From Hoplostethus atlanticus (lineage: Eukaryota; Chordata; Actinopteri; Trachichthyiformes; Trachichthyidae), in the NCBI GenBank assembly GCA_034670405.1, contig JAXDDX010000058.1, forward strand, positions 2,334,001-2,398,000: DNA of 64,000 bases, written 5' to 3'. Position 1 is the first letter of the stretch; each line of letters starts with the position of its first letter. The position numbers were made by a program, and so were the translations under genes. The notes under the pieces were generated by a model that made no database searches, had not been told where the DNA came from, and was given only the letters and a program-made list of their open reading frames with translations. Below are positions 13,101 to 25,240 of this stretch, one piece after another.

Positions 13101-13252
13101 TTGTTCTGTTTACTTCTGGTGTGTCTATTTGTTGAAGTACCATACCAAATACCACAGTGTCTTCTTCTGTTTTTCAGTGGACTGATGGCCCTCCTCCAGT
13201 CCAGATCCAAGCCCAGAATGGCCCCACCACCAGCCTTGCAAGCCTACTATGA
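7173..13252 (+). CDS. mau2: MAU2 chromatid cohesion factor (SCC4 homolog), 18 coding exons
   Basis: MAU2/Scc4 is the TPR-superhelix partner of NIPBL/Scc2; together they load cohesin onto chromatin. Coding exons are 7173-7406, 7731-7814, 8049-8144, 8409-8503, 8668-8695, 8949-9104, 9770-9916, 10085-10175, 10328-10431, 10651-10728, 10985-11050, 11149-11232, 11739-11788, 11971-12048, 12243-12354, 12578-12668, 12892-13019 and 13178-13252. All have GT/AG junctions and matching phases. They total 1,797 nt, or 598 residues, against 613 in human, with a shorter N-terminus. Landmarks are [20 protein letters not shown] near the start, [38 protein letters not shown] and the conserved C-terminus [16 protein letters not shown]. 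The ATG at 7173 sits in a good Kozak context. An upstream in-frame ATG at 7089 would add 28 unfamiliar residues and is judged UTR. I see no frame breaks. Confidence 0.97.
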
Positions 13253-14490
13253 GGGACCTTTCTGTTTCATACAGCTGGTACATAATATATGCAACAGATG
13301 GATGCCTGATAACCTGCTGTGCAGACCCTATGTAGTCAAGATCTAAGAGGATTTGACAGGAGGTTCACGCATAGGGCCTTCACTTCATTAGCTTCTCAAG
13401 ATGGCTTGCTAATAGTCTGCTATCAATTTCATAATTGTTCTTAAAGAATTGCCACTACTGCCACTACACTTATTCCACCCTCTCAGATGGCCATGGATCC
13501 TTACTGGGTAAAGGGACAGGGACACTCTTCATCGGACTGGTGAGGGACACTCAGCAACATATACAAGGGCTTCTTTGCCTCAGATATCAAGAACCCTTCT
13601 ATGCGTTAGCCAGGTTTCTTTTCCTTTTTTGCTGGAAAATAAAGGGGGTAGATGGAGGGGCAGTAGAAGAAATTAATTTATTCATGTTGATATTTTTGTA
13701 ACTGTTGATAAATATTTTACAGCTTGGCTTTTTTGTATGAATGCTGTATTCCTGCAGGGAAGTTACTGATGTTGACTCCCTGTACAATTGTTGCTGACCC
13801 GAGTTGCTAAAAGAAATAACCCTTGGTACATAATTTGTTGCACAATATCCACATTTCAGAAAATACAAATATATTGTCATGTTTTCACAAAATAATCAGT
13901 TGAAGAATTTCAAGCTGTAAATGCTAGATTGGCAATGAAAACTCCTTTGTTTTGGGACACTGTACTAGTCCATTATGTGCAGTTCTTTAATGGACCAGAA
14001 GATGCCTCTATTGTGTCATTTAGCTATGAGCAATGTTTAAATACCTAAAAGTTTTATACCATTTGATGGCTGTGAGAGATGCCACGTGCCCTTTTTTTAA
14101 AACACATTAAACTCATGTATATTTTTGAAGTTCCATAATATATGAATTCCTGTTCCATGTATTCAGTTTTATGCATCATGTTTAGACTTTTGGACTTTTT
14201 GTCTTAATAGTTCTAGTTAATGGTTTTCTTTGCAATATGTTTGTATAGATTTGCCACTTGTTGAACCTTTATTGTACAGTGACATTTTATAAAGTCAATT
14301 TAGTAAAGTGTGATATGTATTTTTAGCTATCTTATGTAGAAATCAAACTCAATGCTTGGTATTTAAGGCACTCTGTAAGGACACAGTTTAAGCTTGAGTA
14401 CCGGCCATATTCTATCTAATGCCTATGTTTTTATTGCTTATATTGTTTTCAACAATTTTCCAATAAAAATCTGATTGAAAATGGTAATTT
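13253..14490 (+). other. mau2: mau2 3' UTR
   Basis: This AT-rich sequence of about 1.2 kb follows the mau2 stop codon and ends in a canonical poly(A) signal. It has no gene-like reading frame. A GCATCATGTTTAGAC-type stretch and several TTTTGTA tracts are the usual texture of a vertebrate 3' UTR. Confidence 0.75.
14462..14467 (+). terminator. mau2: Poly(A) signal of mau2
   Basis: An AATAAA lies about 1.2 kb after the stop codon, followed by T-rich and GT-containing sequence. Cleavage is expected at about 14,480-14,490. Confidence 0.7.
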
Positions 14491-14779
14491 AGTGAGTTAC
14501 TCATCAGTTTGTGGACTTTATATACTGTTATTTGCCTTATTGTTATTTAGTCTTTGTACAAGGGCACAGTCTTGCACAGAACTTTGGTATGGTGTGGCTT
14601 TGATTTGTGTCTCGATTGAATGTTCACACCATGGGCAGGTAAATTATCTTGAAACTATTCAAGCCTACATAAAAACACATGCAAGATCATGAGATTATTT
14701 TCTTCCAATATGCTGCATTGCCAGCCTGTGGCTCTCTTTACAATATCTTGCCCTAGCAAAACGGCATTGAGGTGATGCA

Positions 14780-16150
14780 ATGCAGGGCTTCCCAAACCTT
14801 TTCATGTCAAGGGCCCCAAATAGAAACCCATTAGGCCATGGACTTGTGGGCTATGGTTTTGTCCCTCACAGGATTAACTGCCTACCATCCATGTTATACC
14901 AAAGTTCCATGAGGGCCCTCTTGATGACTAGGGTCTCTGTCCATGGCAGTGCATCTCCTTTCAGGCAGCATCAGCTTCTGATCGATGAAGACTACAGGGT
15001 GCTCCTCTCAGTGGAACGCTTGGGACAAGACAGGCAGACATCTGATGCATCCGTCTGGAAAATGAATAGCGAGTTTAATTTGGGATCCATTTCACCTCCT
15101 CGAGCTGGCCCTTCTTAGTCAAGTCAGAGAGGGGGCAGCAATATCCGGTCAAACCAAAAAAGGCATGCACCTGGGTATTGCTTTGGGGCCAGGGAAAATG
15201 CAACACCACCTCTACCTCCTTTTCCTGTGGGCATAGTAACCACCATGGAAAATGATACCCCAGGTACTGAGCTTCCAACTGACCGATGCTGCACTTCTTG
15301 GGGTTTGCCATGAGCCCCAACCAGCATAGCTCTTCTTCAAGAACAGATGTTCCTCCCAGCCTTCAGAGTGGATGACCACATTGTATGTCCATGAGGCATT
15401 GGAAGGTGCGCTGTGGAACCTGAGTGAGACAACCTGGTACTGCCATAGACTGCTGGGTGTTGCAAAGGCCATCTTCCCCCTAGCTGTGGGTGAGAGGGGT
15501 ACCTGCCAATAGCCTTTGATCAGATTGAGCTCGATCAGTTCATCCACTTGCAGTGTGGGGTATCTATCAAATTGGAAGATCTCATTGAGGTGGCGAAAGT
15601 CATTGCAGGACTGGGGGGTACCACTGGTCTTGGGTACCATCACCACAGGGCTACAACAAGAGCTCTTTTAGTCTTTGATGATCCCCATCTGTGCTTCACT
15701 TCCTCCTATAGCCTGTCGATGGGCACACAATAGGACAGATAGTGCACCACCACTCCTGGTTTAGTGCAGATCTCATGCTGGATAACCCTCCTCCTGCTAC
15801 TGGTTAGAGAAAACACATCCTTGAATTGGTCTACAAATTCCCTTACCTATCGGCACTGCTGAGAGAGTTGTGCAGTCCATGAACACCAGGATGTACTCAT
15901 GTCACCCGGAAGACTTTGGGAGCAGGCCCATCCTGATATGGTCAAAGAATACCACATTGCAGGGAAACCAAGAGAGCTGACAGGGTTCAGGGTTCTGTCT
16001 TCTGGCACATTGGATACTGACATCAAAAATTTGACATCAGGTGGTCCCTGAGGGATTGGGAGTGGGCCAGCTCCATGGCTACATCAACCCAGTTTTTACC
16101 TGTAAGCAATGAAATATCACTGACAATTGAAAGGACTGCATTGAAAGCAT
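14780..16150 (-). mobile_element. Decayed Ty3/gypsy-type LTR retrotransposon, polymerase fragment
   Basis: Read on the minus strand from about 15,770 to 14,800, this has the order of a Ty3/gypsy pol region. First comes the stretch leading into reverse transcriptase. Next is an RT block (VMVPKTSGTPQSCNDFRHLN, then DELIE and KGYWQVPLSP), then the post-palm stretch (NPKKCSIGQLEAQYLGYHFP) and the start of the RNase H region (DQKLMLPERR near 14,970). Frames change several times and stop codons interrupt it. The catalytic YLDD block is degraded (the reading near 15,380 lacks it). No LTRs were found at either end. It is a dead fragment in the mau2-gatad2a interval. Confidence 0.85.
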
Positions 16151-16328
16151 TGCCCAATGGGGGACGGAGGTTGCATTCATACTGAGTTTTTGCTAACAAA
16201 ATCGAGATAAATATTAAAATACTGAATCAGATGATCCAGACTAGTTTATTAGATTAACCATTAATACAACATTTAATTGATGTAGGTTATAAATAGGGAT
16301 TAATTGAACAACAGCAAAAAGTTTCTAT

Positions 16329-16330
<2 letters not shown>

Positions 16331-16380
<50 letters not shown>
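16331..16380. repeat. (A)n then (AT)n microsatellite
   Basis: Eleven A residues run directly into about 20 AT units, just upstream of the gatad2a promoter region. Confidence 0.95.
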
Positions 16381-16383
<3 letters not shown>

Positions 16384-16859
16384 TAGTTATGTTTCTTTTT
16401 CTTTTTCTTCTGCAAGGGTTGAAAGGTATACAAGTGTGAAGTGTGAGGGGTATTAATTCTTAAGCAAAAAGGATTGCATGTGATAATGTTTACCTAATTT
16501 TAGGTAGTTCATTGTGTATATTATTGTTAACGTTTTGAGCAGAGGCGTTATTGCAGGCCGTCTGATTGGAATAAGCAGTTTCAGTCGGCGCCTCTGGTAG
16601 GAATTTAAGAAGGTGTCCATTCACTTAAACTGGGAAGTTTCTGCTATAAAGAAAGAACATTATTGTCACACGAGCCTGAATTGTCTGATACAATACAATA
16701 CATTGTAGTGTGTATGATATATTAGTTTTGTTTCAGTTCCAGGTTCTCCTAAAACAATTGTCGTATCCTTTTTATTAATTGCCAGTTTGTCCGACTTCTG
16801 TCTTGGTTTTAAATGCAGCATTTTGCTTCGACGTTGGCAGTCTGAAACTTCCCAGATCC

Positions 16860-17052
16860 GAGGTGTAGGGAACGCAGCATGACGCCGCATGTGTGTTAGT
16901 GGCTCATTACATTATCTGGCAACCGGAGTGGCAGCGGACAGAGGAGAGGGGATCCCCAGGATTTTTTCAGCGAATTACGGGTGTAGCTAGCGAAATACTA
17001 CATCAAAACATTGAAAAACTTGGGGAACTCGGTCAGGCTGCTCCTATACTGT
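16860..17052 (+). other. gatad2a: Probable non-coding first exon and promoter of gatad2a
   Basis: This is a GC- and CG-richer patch after an AT-rich stretch, ending in a strong donor (CTGT|GTAAGT at 17052/17053). The next supported exon, which carries the gatad2a start codon, has its acceptor at 33532. In this family the first exon is usually non-coding and separated by a long intron, which fits. The short reading frame here (MLVAHYIIW...) is not recognised and is taken as UTR. Start and promoter are not fixed. Confidence 0.5.
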
Positions 17053-20042
17053 GTAAGTTAACAAATTTAATTAGCATATAAACTAATCTTATCTTTTCAT
17101 TTTCAATTTAATTAAGACGACGACGGGAAGTTTTTTTTCCGCTACCGACGTTAGCTGCGCTAAGTAAGCTAGCTAGCGTAGCTTGAGCTGGTTTGGCTAA
17201 CAGCTAACGTGCAATGTATGGTTTGTGAGTCGCCCTCAGCTGCACACATACACACCTACCGACTAACGACTGCCAAGAACAAACTGCCTCAAAACTCGGG
17301 AAATAATATAACTGTAACTTCGCTAGCAAAACTTGTACCAGGATGGTCCAATACTACCATACATTCTTCATTTTATTTACCTATAATGAATGGAAACTTT
17401 AAGACAAAACTTTAAGTTTGTGTCCATAATGAATTCCTGTTTATTTGCCAGTGAATCTGAAGCGACTGTCTGTCTGGTCAGACCAATGTCCAGGCAGTTA
17501 ACGTTAGCAGGCTAACTTAGCTAGCTAGCTAGCCTGTTAACACTAGCGGCTCTCCGACATGGGGTCGGTTTCATTGTCTGTCGTGTATCGCAATTTGGTT
17601 CAAAGATTTAAGCTAAATCTCACTGTCAGTGTGTATAAATGTGTTTGGCCTCTACTCCGCAATGTTTTTGTAATATCTATGTAACCGCTGATAACCATCA
17701 TCGGCTGTTAGCTAGCGTTAGTTAGCTCTTGGCTTTATAGCTGGACAGATGGACAGGTTGTTGTTGGCAAGCCAAGTTAGCATGAGATAGCTTGTTGTTG
17801 TTGATGGGTTAGTTAGAAAGAGGTAATCTATAGGGCAAAGTTACAGCACTAAAGTTTATGAATATGATAATTCGTCTTACTACCGGATATTGCAAAGCCG
17901 GCTATCCCCTCTTGATTGTGGATGGATATGTATATATCTTAATGAGCCCTTGATTTCAGAACTTTGCCAGATTAGCTCAACCATGAAAAGCTTTTTATGG
18001 AGGCGTAATGGTGGACGGTGGTGCCTCCGCCGGGGTGTATGTCTCTGTCCACAACGGGTTAGCAGTTATCACCCACCCAAGCCATAGACAACTCTGCACC
18101 GACCTTGTGTCTGTTATCCATAATATTAAAGCTCCGGCTCCCGAGTCTTGAGACATACTGTGTAACTACTATGCAGATTGTTATTTTTTTAATCAGGTCA
18201 GATGTTTGAGAGCATTCCCGTGATATGAGATATTCAAATGTATGTGTTTTGGTTGTCAGGTCTGTCAGATTCATTTAACCCTTTTAATCACTGTGATGAG
18301 GATAGCGTTTGAGGAAATGTCTTTTAGGTTATTCACTCTGCTTCTACAACAAGATGAACCATTGGTCAGTTTGAGTGAACTCAAAACACCCTTTGAGAGG
18401 GCTGTTGAGGGCTTTCAGGTGTATTTAGGCTGAAGAGTGGTGCTCATATCCCTTCCTCTGCCAAGCAAGTGCCCTCCATTGAGAGCAAGCAGGCAGTGGG
18501 CACCCTTGGCTAGTGATGGGGGACACATGTCGCTTTGCATTTTGTGATGGGCCATGGAGTCGCCTGAGGAGCGGTGCCTCTTCTGAAAAACCCTCCCGAG
18601 AGTGATGTGACCAGACAGGCATGACTCCACTGACTTGAGACCCACTCTTGTTCTGCTGCATCAGGGTTAAAACTTTTTTTTAAAGATGCATCTGTATTTT
18701 CTACCACCAGCTAGATCTTTCTTTCACTTTCATAAATAAGGGTGCAAAGGAAGCTCAAACATTTTATCAGTGTTACCACAAAGGGAGTCACTGTCATTGT
18801 AAATTGTATTGTTGTATTTGTAGGTCCTTCTCTATGGATTGTTATTTATGTATATTTGTTTGTTTGTTGTGCTGCAGATAAAGTATGTGTAAATAGCAGT
18901 GTAATCACAATGTCATGGAATATACATGAATATGAGATAAGACAATGATGAAAGTATCCTACTGCACAATTAAAAGGCTTCAGACCTGTTTCATAATTAC
19001 ATGTCCTTAATATAGCTAAACTGCAACAACAAAATATATTGGGGGCAATTATATTTAGTTCTTACTGTTGAGATACTTTAAACAATCTATGGATGTGAGA
19101 GATATTAAAGTGGAGATTGCATCTGTTTCACACAGCTTTGACAGAGCACAGGCCTAACCCTGATTTAACAAAGATATTTTTTCACTCCTACTCTAATGCT
19201 TCACAATGAAATCTAGACTTAATAGAGGCCACAGCCCTCTGCAAAGTAGTATAACATTGCTCATATTGTTTCCATCCATCCATATGTCAGGCTGAGGTGT
19301 TGTGTCATGATAGTATCTGTGTTGCTCACTGTGGTGGGGCACCATCCAAAGCTGCAGTCAGGGTCTGTGTTAGACCGTGAGTTAAGGCTAGGTCACACTA
19401 GATGATTTTAATGCTGATTCTACGCCTAATGCTTGGCGCTGTGTGAACAGGCTGGTGACTTTGGCCCGCCCGATAACTCCAGACCAGTCATTTGTCATAT
19501 CATGAGTTAGTAAGAGTTAGTGTTGAGCTATGCATCCTCTCAGCAACCATATCCTGATAAATCTATGCAAAGCATAGCAGTAGACAAGCAGTGTAAAAGT
19601 ATGTACAATTAGTAGTGTCATACTAATGCAACTGAAACTGAAAGAGGCTTTCCTTCCCAATTTCTAGTTCTGATGTGAATGTGAATGCATGTTGCTGCTG
19701 ATGTTCCAAGCTAGGGTAGTTGGTGTACACAGTCGTTGACAAGAGGTTCACAGGAAATGCTGGTGGAACTGTGAGGTTTGATCTAACCCTAAATAGTCGC
19801 AAGGCTTCATTCGCCTGGCTGGGTTTCCTGAGAAGTAGGCCTGGGCTAGACTGAGTCAGTGGAGGATGTGTTGTAGTTTGAATGATGTGGGACTCTCAGA
19901 TCAGTATACTTTATTTCTTAAGTTATTGGGCCAGTGTGCTCAAGAAGAGTTTCTGTAGGATCATAGAAATAGTCTCAGTTAGGTACTTTGTATGTTGGAG
20001 GTGAAACTATTTTAATCAGTAGCTGCTTGAATGTCAAATTAG

Positions 20043-21221
20043 TAGGGCTGTACCCGACTCAGAATTTTGTCAGTCGAATCGGATTCGGCCGTTCAATACG
20101 GCGATTCAACTATTCGTTCATTTTTTTTTTTTAATATAGATATAATAATATAGACTATCAGAATCAGAAAATCCATTGGCATAAGTTTCAGTGATGATTT
20201 CGACCACGTTAACATAGTCAAATGCAACAGAGTCATGGGAACATATTTTTGAGCATTTAAAAATCAATAAAAGACAGCTGCATATGATGCAAGATTTGAA
20301 TTGCGGCCTATTTGAATTGCCGACATATAGGCGTAATGTCGGTCTACCATATGGATTTGTCGGAATAATGAGACAGACAGCACACATGTTTCTGTTTAAA
20401 TCAAGCTCTTATAACCTAATTTTTTTATTTCACTTCAGTTTAAACATGAAAAACAACGTGTAAATGAACAAATGAAACCGACACCGTTTTAAATAAATTC
20501 ACGGCGCTTTGAAATAATAACTTCGCGTCTTCAGGCTTATAGGCTACTGTATTTCTCTTTAAACATAAAATAAATAAATCTTAAGTGTGGGAGAGGAAAC
20601 TAGTTTGTCAACATTACTTGGGAGAAGTGAACTTCGGGTCTTGTTAACGATGAAGCCGGCCTTTGAGAATATTGGCTCCGATGGTGTAGACGTGGAGGGG
20701 ATGCAGAGTACACGTTTGGCTGCTGTGGACAGCTTTGGATAGCGGTCGTCGTTTCTTCAGTGGCCCCGCATCATCTGTTGTTTGATCGTGCAAGTATGTC
20801 TTCATTTCGTTCTGAATCAGTGACAGTCCCTCTTCTTCTTGATCAGTTGACATCATCAGCAGCATGGCTATCTCCTTCTCCTTGTCAGTTTCCGTTCTGC
20901 TGTCCTCGCGTTCCATTTGCGCTGGGCCTTGCGCAATGTTTTGATACAGACTCTCGGCCAGATCTGCCACCGTTTGTCACATGGATTTTTTTTTTTAAAT
21001 AGAATATAAAAATATAGATTCCCCTTATCTATAATTCCTCATTGAAATGTTATCCCCGTGGATTTTTGTAAGCTTCTATCTGTTTTATCCTGTTATTTTA
21101 ATGCACACTGACTGACAAAAAACCCCCCAAAAAAAAACGACTGCTCGACTTGAAGAATCTCAGTCGACTGACGGGTCTCCAACAGATGATTCGACTCGTC
21201 GACTTTCAGGGGGCAGCCCTA
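20043..21221 (-). mobile_element. hAT DNA transposon remnant with 8-bp target duplication
   Basis: The element begins TAGGGCTG and ends CAGCCCTA, an exact inverted terminal match, and is flanked on both sides by the same 8 bp, CAAATTAG (20035-20042 and 21222-21229). An 8-bp target duplication is diagnostic of the hAT superfamily. On the minus strand around 20,720-20,580 it encodes, across frame changes, a hAT transposase C-terminus: CIPSTSTPSEP, then IFSKAGFIVNKTRSSLLPSN and VDKLV (dimerisation domain). The N-terminal DNA-binding and catalytic parts are missing, so this is an internally deleted, inactive copy of about 1.18 kb inside the gatad2a intron. Confidence 0.88.
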
Positions 21222-21828
21222 CAAATTAGATGCAAAAGCGAAAGATCCACTTTACCTATAAAGGAAGCAGCAGGTGGAAAAGGACCCTCATTATGTATGC
21301 CTAGCTATTTCTTCACTTTGTTGCCCTCTTCAATTACTGGTTAATACTTTTATACTTTTTTAGCTTGCATAATATTTGGTGGGAGAACATGGGTGGTCAG
21401 TTTGTCTTGATTCTTTTAATTTATGAAACACGTCTTGCTTTCTTGTTTAGTTTTTTTTTACCATTGGACAGTTGAGCTATGCATACTGATCACTAGATTG
21501 AGCTACAAATACTGCTTGCCACCTGTTCTTCCCGAAGGCATGTAAGTAATGGGATGACTTTGCTCTGTTTGGTTGACAGATCATGTAGTGTTGTGTCCAC
21601 TGGGAGGTGTAGTTATTGGAGTCATTTCCAGTATTAGAATATTTTGTTTGTCCATGTATGTTTGTGTCTTTCTGTCAGTTTCCTTTTGTACTGTGCCAAA
21701 CAGTAGTAGTGGCCATGGGGTCCCACCCCAATGCCTCGGGCAATTCTCAGAGGTGGAGGGGAGGAATCCTTGTCTGACTAAGCCTATTCTTGTTTTCCCT
21801 GTTGGACTTCATATTGACTCAACAATGT

Positions 21829-22110
21829 GATTAGATTCAACTTTATTGTCATTGCACAGAGTACAAGTACTGAGGCAACGAAATGCAGTTTGGCATCTAA
21901 CCAGAAGTGCAAATAGCAGTAAGTGTATGTACATATGTATAGTGGTAATATAAATATTAAATAAACGGTAAAGGATTGATATGAATATTCTAAAATATAT
22001 ACAGTATGGACAATATTGACAGTATGAACAGTGTGAAGTGACTACTCTAGATATGTACAGTATAAACAATAATGGCAGTCATGAGACTAATTGCACAATT
22101 GTTATTACAG
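21829..22110. repeat. Dispersed teleost repeat resembling a retrotransposon tail
   Basis: It opens with ATTCAACTTTATTGTCATTG, a phrase I recognise as very common in fish genomes (often the tail of a non-LTR element). It continues as AT-rich sequence with several TACAGTATGGACA-like units. No protein is encoded. The family name is not assigned. Confidence 0.5.
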
Positions 22111-22929
22111 TGTGCTATTACATGGACAGTCACTCGTAAATTGCACACCTCTACATGTTATCATTCATTGCTCCGTTTTTCCAGTCGGGGGGGGTATAAC
22201 AATCATTTCCACCATGTTTTAACTGGCCAGTGCTGACATGGCAACTCTGGAACTCTCAGTGCGGCAGGCAGGCAGGACAGTCACTTGGATGGATGCAGCA
22301 TCAAGGCATGTATCCAAGAGTGGAACCAACTGTCCCAATGTCCTGCCTGTTTCCATCCCACATGGCTGTTAGTGTAGTGGTGTGTGTGTGTGTAGCGTGA
22401 CTGCATTGTCACACACAGCCTAGAAGCCATCTTACCGAGGGTGTGTCACATCAGCTTTTATTTGTAATGGCAAAATGGAATAACTCAATTAAAATTAAGT
22501 ACTTGCCTCTCTTACCTACCAAGTTTTTTGCATACATGACAGTGTGCCCATGTAGTGTTTGATCTTGACTGAATTTGGAGTGAGTCAAAGGGCCCCCTGC
22601 CATTATACCTAAAATAAAATGACAGGGATGTACCAATATTGGGGTGGCATATCGAGCCACTGCCATGCATCAGTACTGAATTCTGATACCACAGGACCAT
22701 CAGTGTTTCTCATACATAGACTCATCTATGGTGCGCCGCCACAAAACACTGACTAATTTCACACAGTATGTGAAATGCAATGAATTAAATGAATCAATGA
22801 ATCAAATTTATCCACCTGGCAGAGCGTTTCCAAAAAAAGCTCCATTTTGGGGGGGTAAAAACACCAGAGGGAGGCCAAAACAGAGAGATAAGTATGTGTT
22901 TTCAAATTTACGGCCGGATGTAGATGTGG

Positions 22930-24418
22930 ATGTAGATGTGGATGTAGTCCTGAGAACCAACTCCAGAAGAACAGTGTGAAGGAGGTGTGCACTGGTATGA
23001 AGAAGATGACAGCTTCAGACAACAAGCACCAGGGCAGAAGGGGTGCAGGGAGAGAGCAAACGAGTTAAACCAGTTCTTTAACAGCTTTGACTCAAACTCC
23101 CACCAGGTCAAGCCTTCTACAATCCCCCCCCCCCTCCACCCATCCAGAGGCTCACACAGCTGCTAACATCTCTGCAGATGCCCCCCCCCCCCCACCCCAC
23201 CCGCCAACCTGGCTATCACTACCAGCCAGGTGAGAAGGAAGCTAAGTAGGCTCCGCCCCGTCAAGGCTGCTGGCCCTGATGGCGTCTGTTCCAGAATGCT
23301 GCAGGTGTGTGCCGACCAGCTGGCTGGTGTCTTCCAGCACCTCTTCAACCTCTCCTTGGACCTACAGAGGCTACCCCCCCTTGTGGAAAACATCATGCAT
23401 CGTCCCCGTGCCCAAGAAGGGATGCCCCAGCGCCGTCAATGACTTCATTGCATTCAACACCATCCAGCCACTCCTGCTTGCAGAGAAGTTTGAATCCATG
23501 CAGTTAGATCACGCCATGGCACACAGGATTACGGACTACCTCACCAGCAGACCACAGTTTGTTCGCCTACAGAGCAGCCTGTCTGATACGCTGGTGAGCA
23601 ACACAGGTGTACCCCAGGGAACGGTGCTGTCGCCATTCTTGTTCACCCTCTACACCTCAGATTAAATTCTGGGTCTACTCATCTCCAGAAGTTCTCGGAT
23701 GATTCATCCATCGTGGCTTGCATCAACGAGGATGAGTACAGGATTCTGGTGGAGAGGTTTGTCGGATGGTGCGACGACTACTACCTACAGCTCGATGTCA
23801 GCAAGACGAGAGCTTGTGGTGGACTTTTGTCGTCGGAACAAGAGGTGCCCACCACCTGTCATCCCCCAGGGCAAGGAGGTGGAGATGGTGGAATCTCCTG
23901 GGGGTGCACTTCAACAATAAACTGGACTGGTCAGACAACACTGATGCCCTCTACAGGAAAGGTCAGAGCAGACTGTACTTCCTGAGGAGGCTCAGGTCAT
24001 TCAATGTGTTTAACAGGCTGCTCTGCATGTTCTACCAGACGGTGGCCAGTGCACTCTTCTTTGCTGTGGTATGTTGGTGAGTTGGTGAGAAGGCAATGGA
24101 TGCCAACAAGATCAACAAACTGGTCAAGAAAGCTGGCAGAGCTGTGGGAGAGAGCCTGGACAGCCTGGAGGAGGTGGCTGAGGGGAGGATGAGGTCTAAA
24201 ATCAGATCCATCTTGGAGAACCCATCCTACCCCCTCTATGATGAGATGAAGCACCTTCATACACACACATACACACAGACCTTGAATATCACTTTTTGTA
24301 TATTTTGTTGTATTTTTGTTATGTTTATTGTATAGTGCTGTGTACCTCTCTTGCTTTGTACACTGCTGCATAACTGCAATTTCCCCACGCGGACAAGAAA
24401 GAGCCATCTATCTATCAG
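22930..24418 (+). mobile_element. Non-LTR retrotransposon (LINE) ORF2 fragment with internal deletion
   Basis: The plus strand encodes reverse-transcriptase motifs of a fish LINE. In order these are the upstream block (NELNQFFNSFDSN near 23,055), LRPVKAAGPDGVCSRMLQ, WKTSCIVPVPKKGCPSAVND, FNTIQP, ITDYLTSRPQFVRLQ, GVPQGTVLSPFLFTLYTSD, then YKYLGVHLNNKLDW-type and RLYFLRRLRSF blocks near 23,900-24,000. The segment normally found between the VPKK block and FNTIQP (about 90 residues with the first RT aspartate) is absent, and frames shift repeatedly. The 3' end reads CAATTTCCCCACGCGGACAA and finishes in short TATC repeats, the typical tail of such elements. It looks like an L2/Rex-type jockey-group LINE and is inactive. 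Confidence 0.85.
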
Positions 24419-24705
24419 AGACTAATCTCGTGAGACTGGGGCTCTCACACAGCTGTTGCTTGTACACACAGCGCCACACACACTTGCTTGTATGAGACAG
24501 ATATCACCTGCTTGACAGACAAAAAGCTCACAAAAAGCTGTTGACTTGACAACGTAAGGTAATTAACTTTTTAAAAACTTTTTTCTCCAACATTGAACTT
24601 GGGATGTTACCGTCTGCGAAGGGACATTACCCCAGCTGCTAACGGAGTCTATATATTCAACAAGTCACATAATCATAAATCAAATCAAAATACATTTTCT
24701 CTTAG

Positions 24706-25240
24706 CTATTCCAAAATGTGAATTTTCCTCTGTTTAAGCCATTCTGTTGTAGATTTGCTTTTGTGTTTGGGGTCATTGTCCTGCTGCATGACCAAACCTC
24801 TCTTAAGCTTCAGATCATGGACCATTACCCTGATATTCTCCTGTAGAATTTCCTGATACAACTTGACAATGATTGTAGCCACCCTGAGGCAGCAACGCAG
24901 CCCCAATCCATGATACTCCCTCCACCATGCTACATGTTTGGATGAGGATTTGCTGTTGGTATGCTGTGTATTTTCTCCTCCAAACATAGCGTTGTGCCCT
25001 TTTGCCAAAAAGTTACATTTTAGTCTCATCTGTCCCCAGAACTTTGTCTTTGCCAAATTTGAAATGGGCAGCAATGTTTTTTTGCGGAGAGCAGTAGTTC
25101 CTTCCATGGTATCCTCCCATGAATGCCACTCTGGTTTAGTGTGTTTCTTATTGTGGATATGTGGACATAGATGTTAAAGAGATGCCTGTAGCTGCATATC
25201 CTTAGCTGTTACCTTAGGGTTCTTTGTAGAAAAAAAATTA
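24706..25240 (-). mobile_element. Tc1/mariner transposase fragment
   Basis: A 133-residue minus-strand frame (25107-24706) matches the catalytic half of Tc1-like transposases: LVMQQDNDPKHKSKSTTEWL and QRKIHILE. The sequence stops where the next conserved block (WPSQSPDLNP in the family) should start, so the element is truncated at about 24,706. Degraded upstream coding continues to about 25,240. No terminal inverted repeats were identified. Confidence 0.85.
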
